Positions 17,025 to 24,749 of a stretch of DNA of 64,000 nt are shown one piece after another. The translations under genes were made by a program, and so were the position numbers. How positions within the stretch are numbered: position 1 is the first letter of the stretch; every line of letters starts with the position of its first letter. Under the pieces are notes generated by a model that was not told the DNA's origin, searched no databases, and worked only from the letters and a program-made list of their open reading frames with translations. This DNA is from Cedecea lapagei (GTDB taxonomy: Bacteria; Pseudomonadota; Gammaproteobacteria; Enterobacterales; Enterobacteriaceae): contig NZ_LR134201.1 in NCBI RefSeq assembly GCF_900635955.1, positions 3,782,001-3,846,000 of the forward strand. The letters run 5' to 3'.

Positions 17025-17372
17025 ATGAAGATGGGAGTTAGGGCGTTATTACTGGGCATATTGCTGGCTTTTTCTACCAGCAGCCTGGCGCTAAGTGAGT
17101 CTGAAGCAGAGGATATGGCCGATCTGACTGCGGTGTTTGTGTTCCTGAAAAATGATTGTGGCTACCAAAATCTCCCCAACGGCCAGATTAGGCGAGCTCT
17201 TGTATTTTTTGCCCAGCAAAATCAGTGGGATCTGAGTAATTACGACAGCTGGAATATGAAAGCGCTGGGTGAAGACAGCTATAAAGATCTGAGCGGTATT
17301 GCTCTCCCTACGGCAACAAAATGCAAATCTCTGGCCAGGGACTCTCTAAGCCTGCTGGCCTACGTCAAGTAA
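17025..17372 (+). CDS. yacC: Conserved secreted protein YacC (function unknown)
   Basis: 115 residues with a cleavable signal peptide (KMGVRALLLGILLAFSTSSLA, probable cleavage after SLA) and a mature domain nearly identical to E. coli YacC (SESEAEDMADLTAVFVFLKNDCGYQNLPN). Two cysteines in the mature part could form a disulfide. The ATG at 17025 gives the E. coli length; a GTG at 17013 would add four residues. It precedes speE on the same strand, but no shared function is known. Confidence 0.85.
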   Translation: MKMGVRALLLGILLAFSTSSLALSESEAEDMADLTAVFVFLKNDCGYQNLPNGQIRRALVFFAQQNQWDLSNYDSWNMKALGEDSYKDLSGIALPTATKCKSLARDSLSLLAYVK

Positions 17373-17478
17373 CCCCCCTCTTTCACCGCTGCTGAAACGT
17401 TGACCGTGCACCCACGGTCAATGGTGGCTATGATGTTAAATCTGACTCGCAACGGTGTTAACAGAGGAGGCATCCGCA

Positions 17479-18363
17479 ATGACCACTCCCTCCGTGTGGC
17501 AAGAAACGCTGCATGATAAGTTTGGCCAGTACTTTGCCATCGACAACGTGCTGTACCACGAAAAAACGGACCACCAGGATCTGATCATCTTTGAGAATGC
17601 GGCCTTTGGCCGTGTGATGGCGCTGGACGGCGTAGTACAGACCACCGAGCGCGATGAATTTATCTACCACGAGATGATGACCCACGTGCCGCTGCTGGCC
17701 CACGGGCGGGCAGAGCACGTGCTAATTATCGGCGGCGGCGATGGCGCCATGCTCCGTGAGGTTTGCCGGCATCAAAAGGTAAAAACGATAACCATGGTGG
17801 AGATCGATGCGGGCGTCGTAGCCTTCTGCCGTCAGTATTTACCGAATCATAACGCCGGGAGCTATGACGATCCTCGTTTTACGCTGGTAATTGACGACGG
17901 CGTTAATTTTGTTAACCACACCGACCTGACCTTCGATGTGATTATCTCTGACTGCACCGATCCTGTTGGCCCCGGAGAAAGCCTGTTCACCTCCGATTTT
18001 TACCAGGGCTGCAAGCGTTGCCTGAATCCCGGCGGTATTTTTGTTGCCCAGAACGGCGTTTGTTTCCTGCAGCAGCAGGAGGTCATCGACAGTCACCGCA
18101 AGCTGGGCCATTACTTTGGCGACGTCAGCTTTTACCAGGCGGCCATCCCGACCTATTTTGGCGGCATGATGACCTTTGCCTGGGCGACCGATAACCCGGC
18201 GCTTCGTCACTTATCTACCGAAATCATTCATGCGCGCTTTCATAAAGCTGGCCTAAGCTGCCGTTACTATACTCCTGCTATCCACACGGCCGCGTTTGCG
18301 CTACCGCAGTATCTGCTGGATGCGCTGTCCCGACAGCCGCCCTCGGGAGACGAGAAAAATTGA
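17479..18363 (+). CDS. speE: Spermidine synthase
   Basis: Transfers the aminopropyl group of decarboxylated SAM to putrescine. The 294-residue sequence has the nucleotide-binding IIGGGDGAMLREV, the acidic substrate site VEIDAGVV and SDCTDPVGPGE with the catalytic aspartate. The N terminus (MTTPSVWQETLHDKFGQYF) and C terminus (RQPPSGDEKN) differ from E. coli. The start follows AGAGGAGG. The stop overlaps the speD start by four bases, so the two enzymes of the pathway are translationally coupled. Confidence 0.97.
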   Translation: MTTPSVWQETLHDKFGQYFAIDNVLYHEKTDHQDLIIFENAAFGRVMALDGVVQTTERDEFIYHEMMTHVPLLAHGRAEHVLIIGGGDGAMLREVCRHQKVKTITMVEIDAGVVAFCRQYLPNHNAGSYDDPRFTLVIDDGVNFVNHTDLTFDVIISDCTDPVGPGESLFTSDFYQGCKRCLNPGGIFVAQNGVCFLQQQEVIDSHRKLGHYFGDVSFYQAAIPTYFGGMMTFAWATDNPALRHLSTEIIHARFHKAGLSCRYYTPAIHTAAFALPQYLLDALSRQPPSGDEKN

Positions 18364-19154
18364 AAAAACTAAAACTGCACGGCTTTAACAACCTGACCAA
18401 AAGCCTGAGTTTTTGTATCTACGATATCTGCTATGCCAAAACGGCCGACGAGCGCGACGGTTACATCGCCTATATCGACGAGCTGTATAACGCGAATCGC
18501 CTGACGGAAATCCTCAGTGAAACCTGCTCCATCATTGGCGCCAATATTCTGAACATCGCACGCCAGGATTATGAGCCGCAGGGGGCCAGCGTCACGATTC
18601 TGGTCAGTGAGGAGCCCGTCGACCCGCAAAGTATCGACCAGTCTGAGCGCCCGGGTCCGCTGCCGGACGCCATTGTCGCCCATCTCGATAAAAGCCATAT
18701 CTGCGTTCACACCTATCCGGAAAGCCATCCTGAAGGCGGCCTGTGCACCTTCAGGGCAGATATAGAAGTCTCTACCTGCGGGGTAATTTCTCCCCTGAAC
18801 GCGCTCAATTACCTGATTCACCAGTTAGAAAGCGACATCGTCACCATCGACTATCGCGTACGTGGCTTTACCCGCGATGTGAACGGCCTGAAGCACTTCA
18901 TCGACCACGAGATCAATTCGATTCAGAACTTTATGTCCAACGATATGAAGGCGCTGTACGAGATGGTGGACGTCAACGTGTACCAGGAAAACATCTTCCA
19001 TACCAAGATGTTGCTGAAAGAGTTTGACCTTAAGCACTACCTGTTTAACGTCAAACCTGAGGATCTGAGTGAAGAAGAGCGAAAAACGATCACCAACCTG
19101 CTGTGGAAAGAGATGCGCGAAATCTACTACGGCCGTAACATTCCGGCGGTATAA
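18360..19154 (+). CDS. speD: S-adenosylmethionine decarboxylase proenzyme
   Basis: Pyruvoyl enzyme supplying decarboxylated SAM to SpeE. The 264 residues match E. coli in length and closely in sequence. The self-cleavage site is HLDKSHICVH, with cleavage between Lys and Ser (about 111/112). The start codon is TTG, overlapping the speE stop (TTGA); the reading MKKLKLHGFNNL then matches E. coli exactly. It converges on yacL with 37 bases between the stops and no clear terminator. Confidence 0.97.
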   Translation: MKKLKLHGFNNLTKSLSFCIYDICYAKTADERDGYIAYIDELYNANRLTEILSETCSIIGANILNIARQDYEPQGASVTILVSEEPVDPQSIDQSERPGPLPDAIVAHLDKSHICVHTYPESHPEGGLCTFRADIEVSTCGVISPLNALNYLIHQLESDIVTIDYRVRGFTRDVNGLKHFIDHEINSIQNFMSNDMKALYEMVDVNVYQENIFHTKMLLKEFDLKHYLFNVKPEDLSEEERKTITNLLWKEMREIYYGRNIPAV

Positions 19155-19191
19155 ACCACAATGGCGTGGAGCGCTCAAGGCTCCACGTGAC

Positions 19192-19554
19192 TCAACGCTG
19201 CTGCAGGAAGGCCCGGTAAGCGTTAACGACCTGCAGGAAATCCTCTACGCCGCAAAAAGAGAGGCTTTCTTCGTCGTAATAGCTCATCCCCTCCTCCATC
19301 TCATCCCCGGAGATTGCCAGCTGATTAGCGCGGACGATAACCTCTTCCTCGTCAAGCCACAGAGTATATTCATGCCCGGCACGCTGCCACTGACGTTCGC
19401 TGCCTTTCACCGACAGCACGGCCTGTTCGACCTCATCCAGAAGCGCCAGGTTGCCCTTCACTTCCTCATTAAACCAGTGGCCGACAACTTCATGCCCCAT
19501 CGACATACGCACCTTCACCACGCCGGTGACGTCACGCAGAAATTCATAGTCCAT
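19192..19554 (-). CDS. yacL: UPF0231 family protein YacL
   Basis: Acidic 120-residue cytoplasmic protein of unknown function, almost identical to E. coli YacL (MDYEFLRDVTGVVKVRMSMGHE...). No membrane segment or catalytic motif is visible. The start at 19554 is set by this match; the longer frame extending to the repeat upstream is not supported. It lies downstream of acnB on the same strand, separated by a terminator and a REP-like element. Confidence 0.88.
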   Translation of the reverse strand: MDYEFLRDVTGVVKVRMSMGHEVVGHWFNEEVKGNLALLDEVEQAVLSVKGSERQWQRAGHEYTLWLDEEEVIVRANQLAISGDEMEEGMSYYDEESLSFCGVEDFLQVVNAYRAFLQQR

Positions 19555-19665
19555 CGCTGTTTCCTCTACATCGCGGGGAAAATCTTCATCCACGCCTACA
19601 GGCTTAATTATCGCAGCAAAGTTGGGGGAAAACAGCGTGGGAGATGGGAGGAATAAAAATAAAAA

Positions 19666-19727
19666 GGTGAGAGCAAGCCCCTGCGGCCTGATGCTCTCAC
19701 CTCGACCCTCTCCCGTGGGAGAGGGGG
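19666..19727. repeat. REP-like composite palindrome, copy 2
   Basis: Two adjacent hairpins. The first has arms GGTGAGAGCA (19666-19675) and TGCTCTCACC (19692-19701). The second has arms CCCTCTCCC (19706-19714) and GGGAGAGGG (19717-19725). The second shares its core with the repeat at 7704-7726. It lies between yacL and acnB. Confidence 0.7.
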
Positions 19728-19734
19728 CAAACAC

Positions 19735-19759
19735 TAAAAACCGCCTCGTAGAGACGGTT
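19735..19759 (-). terminator. Terminator of acnB
   Basis: Minus strand: AACCGTCTC, TAC loop, GAGGCGGTT, then five T. It starts eight bases after the acnB stop. Confidence 0.88.
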
Positions 19760-19766
19760 TTGCAGT

Positions 19767-22364
19767 TTATACGGCGGTCTGGAAGATCACGCCGTCCGCC
19801 TTCTCGGTGTACTGAGAAAGCTGGTCAAAGTTCAGGTAGCGGTAAGTGTCTACAGCCGTTTTATCAACCTGAGCCATAAAGGTCTGATATTCGTCAGAGG
19901 TTGGCAGCTTGCCCAGCAGGGAAGCGACCGCCGCCAGCTCTGCGGACGCCAGGAAGACGTTCGCGCCGGTGCCTAAACGGTTCGGGAAGTTACGGGTTGA
20001 GGTCGACACGACTGTTGCCCCATCCGCTACGCGAGCCTGGTTACCCATGCACAGGGAACAGCCTGGAATTTCGATACGCGCGCCGCTCTTACCAAACACG
20101 CTGTAATACCCCTCTTCCGTCAGCTGCGCCGCGTCCATACGGGTTGGCGGTGCCACCCACAGACGGGTCGGCAGCTGGCCTTTATGGCTGTCCAGCAGCT
20201 TCCCGGCGGCACGGAAGTGGCCGATGTTGGTCATGCAGGAACCGATAAACACTTCGTCAATCTTCTCACCGGCCACGTCGGACAGCAGGCGGGCATCGTC
20301 CGGGTCGTTTGGCGCACAGAGGATTGGTTCTTTGATATCGTTCAGATCGATGTCGATCACTGCCGCATATTCTGCATCAGCGTCTGCTTCCAACAGCTGA
20401 GGATCTGCCAGCCATTTTTCCATACCCTGAATACGACGCTCAAGCGTACGACGGTCGCCGTAGCCTTCGGCAATCATCCACTTCAGCAGCACGATGTTGG
20501 AGTTCAGATACTCTTCGATCGGCTCGCGATCCAGCTTAATGGTGCAACCTGCGGCAGAACGCTCGGCGGAAGCATCCGTCAGCTCAAACGCCTGCTCAAC
20601 TTTCAGCGTTGGCAGACCTTCGATTTCCAGAATACGGCCAGAGAAGATGTTTTTCTTCCCTTTCTTCTCAACGGTCAACAGACCCTGTTTGATAGCGTAC
20701 AGCGGGATCGCATGCACTAAATCACGCAGGGTAATCCCCGGCTGCATTTTGCCTTTAAAGCGAACCAGCACGGACTCCGGCATATCGAGAGGCATAACGC
20801 CGGTCGCAGCCGCAAACGCCACCAGGCCGGAACCCGCCGGGAAGGAAATCCCGATTGGGAAACGGGTGTGGGAGTCACCGCCGGTGCCTACGGTATCCGG
20901 CAGCAGCATGCGGTTCAGCCAGGAGTGAATCACGCCATCGCCCGGGCGCAGCGACACGCCGCCGCGGTTCATGATGAAGTCAGGCAGAGTGTGGTGAGTG
21001 GTCACGTCAACCGGTTTAGGATAAGCGGCGGTGTGGCAGAAGGACTGCATCACCAGGTCGGCGGAGAAACCGAGGCAAGCCAGATCTTTCAGCTCATCAC
21101 GGGTCATTGGGCCGGTGGTGTCCTGCGAACCTACGGAAGTCATCTTAGGTTCACAGTAAGCCCCAGGGCGAATGCCCTCTACGCCACAGGCGCGGCCAAC
21201 CATTTTCTGCGCCAGCGAGTAACCACGGCTGCTTGCTGCAACGTCTTTCGCCTGCACGAAGACTTCGCTGTGCGGCAGGCCCAGCGCTTCACGCGCTTTG
21301 GTCGTCAGACCGCGGCCGATGATCAGCGGAATACGGCCACCGGCACGAACTTCGTCCAGCAGAACTTCGGTTTTCAGCTCAAAGTTAGCAATGACTGCAT
21401 CGGTCTCGTGGTTACGCACTTCGCCTTTATACGGGTAAATGTCGATAACATCGCCCATATTCAGGTCATTTACGTCAACTTCGATCGGCAGCGCACCGGC
21501 ATCTTCCATGGTATTGAAGAAGATTGGCGCAATTTTACCGCCCAGCACCACGCCGCCGCCGCGCTTGTTCGGCACGTTCGGAATGTCGTCGCCCATGAAC
21601 CACAAAACGGAGTTGGTGGCGGATTTACGGGAAGAACCTGTTCCCACCACGTCGCCCACATAGGCCAGTGGGAAACCTTTTTTCTGCAAGGCTTCGATCT
21701 GTTTGATCGGACCGATAGTGCCGGCCTGATCGGGTTCAATTCCTTCGCGGGCGTTTTTCAGCATCGCCAGGGCGTGCAGCGGAATATCCGGGCGAGACCA
21801 TGCATCCGGCGCAGGGGACAGGTCATCGGTGTTAGTTTCGCCGGTGACTTTAAAGACGGTAACGGTGATTTTCTCGGCCAGTTTAGGGCGAGACAGGAAC
21901 CACTCCGCTTCGGACCAGGACTTCAATACCTGCTGAGCGTAGGTGTTACCCGCTTTGGCTTTCTCTTCTACGTCATAGAAGTTATCGAACATCAGCAGCG
22001 TGTGGGACAGCGCTTTGGCGGCAATCGGCGCCAGCTTTTCATTATCCAGCGCGTCAATCAGCGGGTGAATGTTGTAGCCACCCTGCATAGTGCCCAGCAG
22101 TTCAACGGCTTTTTCAGGGGAAATTAATGGGGAAGTGGCATCGCCTTTGGCAATGGCAGCAAGGAATCCTGCTTTCACGTAGGCGGCTTCATCAACGCCC
22201 GGCGGTACACGGTTAGTTATCAGATCTAACAGGAAGGCTTCTTCACCTGCGGGTGGGGTTTTCAGCAGCTCAACCAGTGCGGCCATTTGGGTGGCATCTA
22301 AGGGTTTTGGAACAATCCCTTCTGCGGCACGTTCAGCTACGTGCTTACGGTATTCTTCTAGCAC
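19767..22364 (-). CDS. acnB: Aconitate hydratase B
   Basis: TCA cycle aconitase of the B type, also converting 2-methyl-cis-aconitate, and an mRNA-binding regulator when it loses its cluster. The 865 residues match E. coli. Iron-sulfur ligands are in SCMTNIGHF and CSLCMGNQ; the N-terminal HEAT-like domain and swivel domain (SRKSATNSVLW, GRGLTTKAREALG) are intact. The start is GTG at 22364, preceded by GAGGAGAACC; the upstream ATG-initiated extension is not conserved. In E. coli yacH lies upstream, but here it is missing. Confidence 0.97.
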   Translation of the reverse strand: MLEEYRKHVAERAAEGIVPKPLDATQMAALVELLKTPPAGEEAFLLDLITNRVPPGVDEAAYVKAGFLAAIAKGDATSPLISPEKAVELLGTMQGGYNIHPLIDALDNEKLAPIAAKALSHTLLMFDNFYDVEEKAKAGNTYAQQVLKSWSEAEWFLSRPKLAEKITVTVFKVTGETNTDDLSPAPDAWSRPDIPLHALAMLKNAREGIEPDQAGTIGPIKQIEALQKKGFPLAYVGDVVGTGSSRKSATNSVLWFMGDDIPNVPNKRGGGVVLGGKIAPIFFNTMEDAGALPIEVDVNDLNMGDVIDIYPYKGEVRNHETDAVIANFELKTEVLLDEVRAGGRIPLIIGRGLTTKAREALGLPHSEVFVQAKDVAASSRGYSLAQKMVGRACGVEGIRPGAYCEPKMTSVGSQDTTGPMTRDELKDLACLGFSADLVMQSFCHTAAYPKPVDVTTHHTLPDFIMNRGGVSLRPGDGVIHSWLNRMLLPDTVGTGGDSHTRFPIGISFPAGSGLVAFAAATGVMPLDMPESVLVRFKGKMQPGITLRDLVHAIPLYAIKQGLLTVEKKGKKNIFSGRILEIEGLPTLKVEQAFELTDASAERSAAGCTIKLDREPIEEYLNSNIVLLKWMIAEGYGDRRTLERRIQGMEKWLADPQLLEADADAEYAAVIDIDLNDIKEPILCAPNDPDDARLLSDVAGEKIDEVFIGSCMTNIGHFRAAGKLLDSHKGQLPTRLWVAPPTRMDAAQLTEEGYYSVFGKSGARIEIPGCSLCMGNQARVADGATVVSTSTRNFPNRLGTGANVFLASAELAAVASLLGKLPTSDEYQTFMAQVDKTAVDTYRYLNFDQLSQYTEKADGVIFQTAV

Positions 22365-22531
22365 GACGGTTCTCCTCGCTCTCATTGTCATTTGGCGCTA
22401 CCGGATCTCTCTCTCTTCACGCTCCTGTGAGACAGCAGTTTGTAGGGTAAATGCCCGGTACCGCGTCGGGCAGCATAGCAGGATTTTCAGGGGGTGTTAA
22501 TCTGTTTACAAAAAAGCAACATTAAAACCTT

Positions 22532-22545
22532 GCTGAATCGTTAAG
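22532..22545. promoter_or_regulatory. Candidate Cra (FruR) binding site upstream of acnB
   Basis: GCTGAATCGTTAAG matches 13 of 14 positions of the Cra consensus RSTGAAWCSNTHHW. It lies about 170 bases before the acnB start. E. coli acnB is a reported Cra target. Confidence 0.5.
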
Positions 22546-22582
22546 GGTAAATAGATTACTTTTTGATATGACCTTCAGGCAC

Positions 22583-22605
22583 AAAAAAACCGCCTTTCGG
22601 CGGTT
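22583..22605 (-). terminator. Terminator-like hairpin in the acnB-lpdA gap
   Basis: Minus strand: AACCGCC, GAAA loop, GGCGGTT, then a run of T. It would end a minus-strand transcript coming from the 22.6-22.9 kb region, where no gene is recognised. Confidence 0.6.
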
Positions 22606-22634
22606 CGTTTGTCCTGACAAAGTGGTAGCACACG

Positions 22635-22748
22635 ATGAAAGGAGATGTTTTGTGGCAAGTCCAGTACGAGGACGATAATGCCCCTATGGATTTGTGGTTG
22701 CAAGATATATTGCTTATTTCGCGAACCAACCTCCAAAAGACAATGTAA
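22635..22748 (+). CDS. Possible 37-residue ORF (unrecognised)
   Basis: An open frame beginning MKGDVLWQVQYEDDNAP and ending in TNLQKTM at a TAA. A consensus AAGGAG lies just inside its start and six bases before an in-frame TTG at 22650, which may be the real start (32 residues). It is acidic with a mid-region hydrophobic patch. I recognise no family. The stretch from the acnB start to 22950 holds, besides this frame, only the Cra-like site and the minus-strand hairpin. Chance cannot be excluded. Confidence 0.2.
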   Translation: MKGDVLWQVQYEDDNAPMDLWLQDILLISRTNLQKTM

Positions 22749-22949
22749 GCCACTGCAAGCTTAAAATCTCCATATCTGAGCGCGCTCTTTTATCCTACAT
22801 TCGACGACGGCCTGCTTCGCTGGTGTAGCAGCCAGTCATCGGGTTCGGGAGCAGCTTAACCGCTCTACGTGGTAAGTCCTGTACACTTGCCTGGTTCTGC
22901 CTTTCCCGGTGAAGAAGGAATCGCCGTAGCCCAAAAGGGTATACTCGCA

Positions 22950-23069
22950 ATGGAAATGCGTTTGCTGTACGCGCTGCTTCTGTTGTTAGGTTCACTGCTT
23001 TCGCTGAGCCAGGGTGGCTGGAATATTTCAGACATTACCGTTCAGTTCGTTTTGAACCTGGGCAATTAA
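22950..23069 (+). CDS. Putative small membrane protein, 39 residues (unrecognised)
   Basis: Encodes a short protein beginning MEMRLLYALLLLLG. It has one strongly hydrophobic segment (about residues 4-18) followed by a polar tail ending FVLNLGN. AAGGG stands 12 bases upstream of the ATG, with TATACT between. The frame is open upstream to a GTG at 22869, giving up to 66 residues, but the extension looks unlike protein. A good terminator follows seven bases after the stop, supporting a real transcription unit. It converges on lpdA, where E. coli carries yacH. No function can be assigned. Confidence 0.5.
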   Translation: MEMRLLYALLLLLGSLLSLSQGGWNISDITVQFVLNLGN

Positions 23070-23075
23070 GCTACT

Positions 23076-23100
23076 GGCCGCTCGCAAGGGCGGCCTTTTT
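23076..23100 (+). terminator. Terminator after the 39-residue ORF
   Basis: GGCCGCTC, GCAA loop, GGGCGGCC (one G-T pair), then five T. It is followed closely by the opposing lpdA terminator. Confidence 0.8.
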
Positions 23101-23106
23101 GCAGGC

Positions 23107-23131
23107 AAAAAAAACGGCCCCGAAGGGCCGT
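23107..23131 (-). terminator. Terminator of lpdA
   Basis: Minus strand: ACGGCCC, TTCG loop, GGGCCGT, then eight T, 19 bases after the lpdA stop. Confidence 0.92.
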
Positions 23132-23149
23132 CTCATCAAACGCAGAAAG

Positions 23150-24574
23150 TTACTTTTTCTTCGCTTTCGCGTTTGGCAGGTCGGTGATGCTACCTTCGAA
23201 CACTTCTGCCGCCAGGCCCACGGACTCGTGCAGAGTCGGGTGAGCGTGGATGGTCAGCGCTATGTCTTCCGCATCACAGCCCATTTCGATAGCCAGACCG
23301 ATTTCACCCAGCAGCTCGCCGCCGTTGGTCCCGACAATCGCACCACCGATCACGCGGTGAGTCTCTTTGTCGAAGATCAGTTTGGTTACGCCATCTGCGC
23401 AGTCGGAAGCGATAGCACGGCCAGAAGCAGCCCACGGGAAGGTGGCGGTTTCGTAGCTGATGCCTTTCTCTTTCGCTTCTTTCTCGGTCAGACCCACCCA
23501 TGCCACTTCTGGCTCGGTGTAGGCGATAGATGGGATCACTTTCGGATCGAAGTAGTGCTTCATGCCGGCGATAACTTCGGCGGCAACGTGGCCTTCGTGA
23601 ACACCTTTGTGTGCCAGCATAGGCTGACCGACGATATCGCCGATAGCAAAGATGTGCGGCACGTTAGTGCGCAGCTGCTTGTCAACGCGAATGAAGCCAC
23701 GGTCGTCCACTTCCACGCCAGCTTTGCCCGCGTCGAGGTTTTTACCGTTCGGCACACGGCCGATCGCTACCAGAACCGCGTCGTAACGCTGTGCTTCTGC
23801 AGGCGCTTTTTTGCCTTCCATGGAAACGTAGATGCCGTCTTCTTTCGCTTCAACGGCGGTCACTTTGGTTTCCAGCATCAGGTTGAATTTCTTGCTGATG
23901 CGTTTGGTGAAGACCTTAACGATATCTTTGTCTGCAGCCGGGATAACCTGGTCGAACATTTCAACCACGTCAATCTCTGAACCCAGCGCGTGGTATACGG
24001 TGCCCATTTCCAGGCCGATGATACCGCCGCCCATCACCAGCAGGCGCTTAGGCACTTCTTTCAGCTCCAGCGCATCAGTGGAATCCCACACGCGTGGATC
24101 TTCATGTGGAATGAACGGCAGTTCGATTGGGCGAGAGCCTGCCGCGATGATCGCGTTGTCGAAGTTGATCACGGTTTTACCGTTTTCGCCTTCAACTTCC
24201 AGGGTGTTAGCCCCGGTGAATTTACCCAGACCGTTTACCACTTTCACTTTACGGCCTTTGGCCATACCGGCCAGACCGCCGGTCAGCTGAGTGATAACTT
24301 TCTCTTTCCAGGTACGAATTTTGTCGATATCGGTTTTCGGCTCGCCGAAGACGATGCCGTGTTCAGCCAGCGCTTTGGCTTCTTCGATAACTTTAGCAAC
24401 GTGCAGCAGCGCTTTAGAAGGGATACAGCCGACGTTCAGACAAACACCGCCGAGGGTGCTGTAACGCTCTACGATGACGGTTTCCAGACCTAAATCCGCG
24501 GCGCGGAATGCTGCGGAGTAACCTGCCGGGCCTGCCCCAAGTACTACGACCTGAGTTTTGATTTCTGTGCTCAT
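23150..24574 (-). CDS. lpdA: Dihydrolipoyl dehydrogenase (E3)
   Basis: FAD flavoprotein shared by the pyruvate and 2-oxoglutarate dehydrogenase complexes and the glycine cleavage system. The 474 residues include the FAD-binding GAGPAGYSAA, the redox disulfide CLNVGC (about 45-50), the NAD-binding GGGIIGLEMG, the second FAD motif IFAIGDIVG and the catalytic HAHPTLHE. Two tandem ATGs exist; the second (24574) has AGAGG five bases upstream and gives the E. coli start. It is the last gene of the pdh operon but has its own 175-base leader. Confidence 0.98.
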   Translation of the reverse strand: MSTEIKTQVVVLGAGPAGYSAAFRAADLGLETVIVERYSTLGGVCLNVGCIPSKALLHVAKVIEEAKALAEHGIVFGEPKTDIDKIRTWKEKVITQLTGGLAGMAKGRKVKVVNGLGKFTGANTLEVEGENGKTVINFDNAIIAAGSRPIELPFIPHEDPRVWDSTDALELKEVPKRLLVMGGGIIGLEMGTVYHALGSEIDVVEMFDQVIPAADKDIVKVFTKRISKKFNLMLETKVTAVEAKEDGIYVSMEGKKAPAEAQRYDAVLVAIGRVPNGKNLDAGKAGVEVDDRGFIRVDKQLRTNVPHIFAIGDIVGQPMLAHKGVHEGHVAAEVIAGMKHYFDPKVIPSIAYTEPEVAWVGLTEKEAKEKGISYETATFPWAASGRAIASDCADGVTKLIFDKETHRVIGGAIVGTNGGELLGEIGLAIEMGCDAEDIALTIHAHPTLHESVGLAAEVFEGSITDLPNAKAKKK

Positions 24575-24633
24575 CATGACCTCTTAATTTATACCCGTCG
24601 TCCACCGGGTCGTTCTATCCGCCCGCAGTTTAC

Positions 24634-24651
24634 AAAATTGTTAACAATTTT
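24634..24651. promoter_or_regulatory. Perfect 18-bp palindrome upstream of lpdA
   Basis: AAAATTGTT directly followed by AACAATTTT, about 60 bases before the lpdA start. It overlaps GTTAA-type sequence reminiscent of ArcA sites, and E. coli lpd is ArcA-repressed, but the assignment is inference. Confidence 0.4.
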
Positions 24652-24717
24652 GAAACAACAAACGGCTCACGAATTGTCGCTTTCGCCAATAACCTCACAA
24701 ACTCCATGAGCTTATCA

Positions 24718-24742
24718 GAAAAAAGCCGGCCGACTGGCCGGC
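24718..24742 (-). terminator. Terminator between aceF and lpdA
   Basis: Minus strand: GCCGGCC, AGTC loop, GGCCGGC, then T-rich sequence, eight bases after the aceF stop. It should let lpdA be expressed separately from aceEF. Confidence 0.88.
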
Positions 24743-24749
24743 TTTTCAA

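Noticed and set aside
20868..22127. A 419-codon open frame antisense to acnB
   Set aside because: Same artefact of codon bias; composition is rich in His, Arg and Gln with no domain.
22795..22995. Minus-strand 66-codon frame in the acnB-lpdA gap
   Set aside because: No ribosome binding site and it overlaps the better-supported 39-codon frame; could not be linked to YacH.
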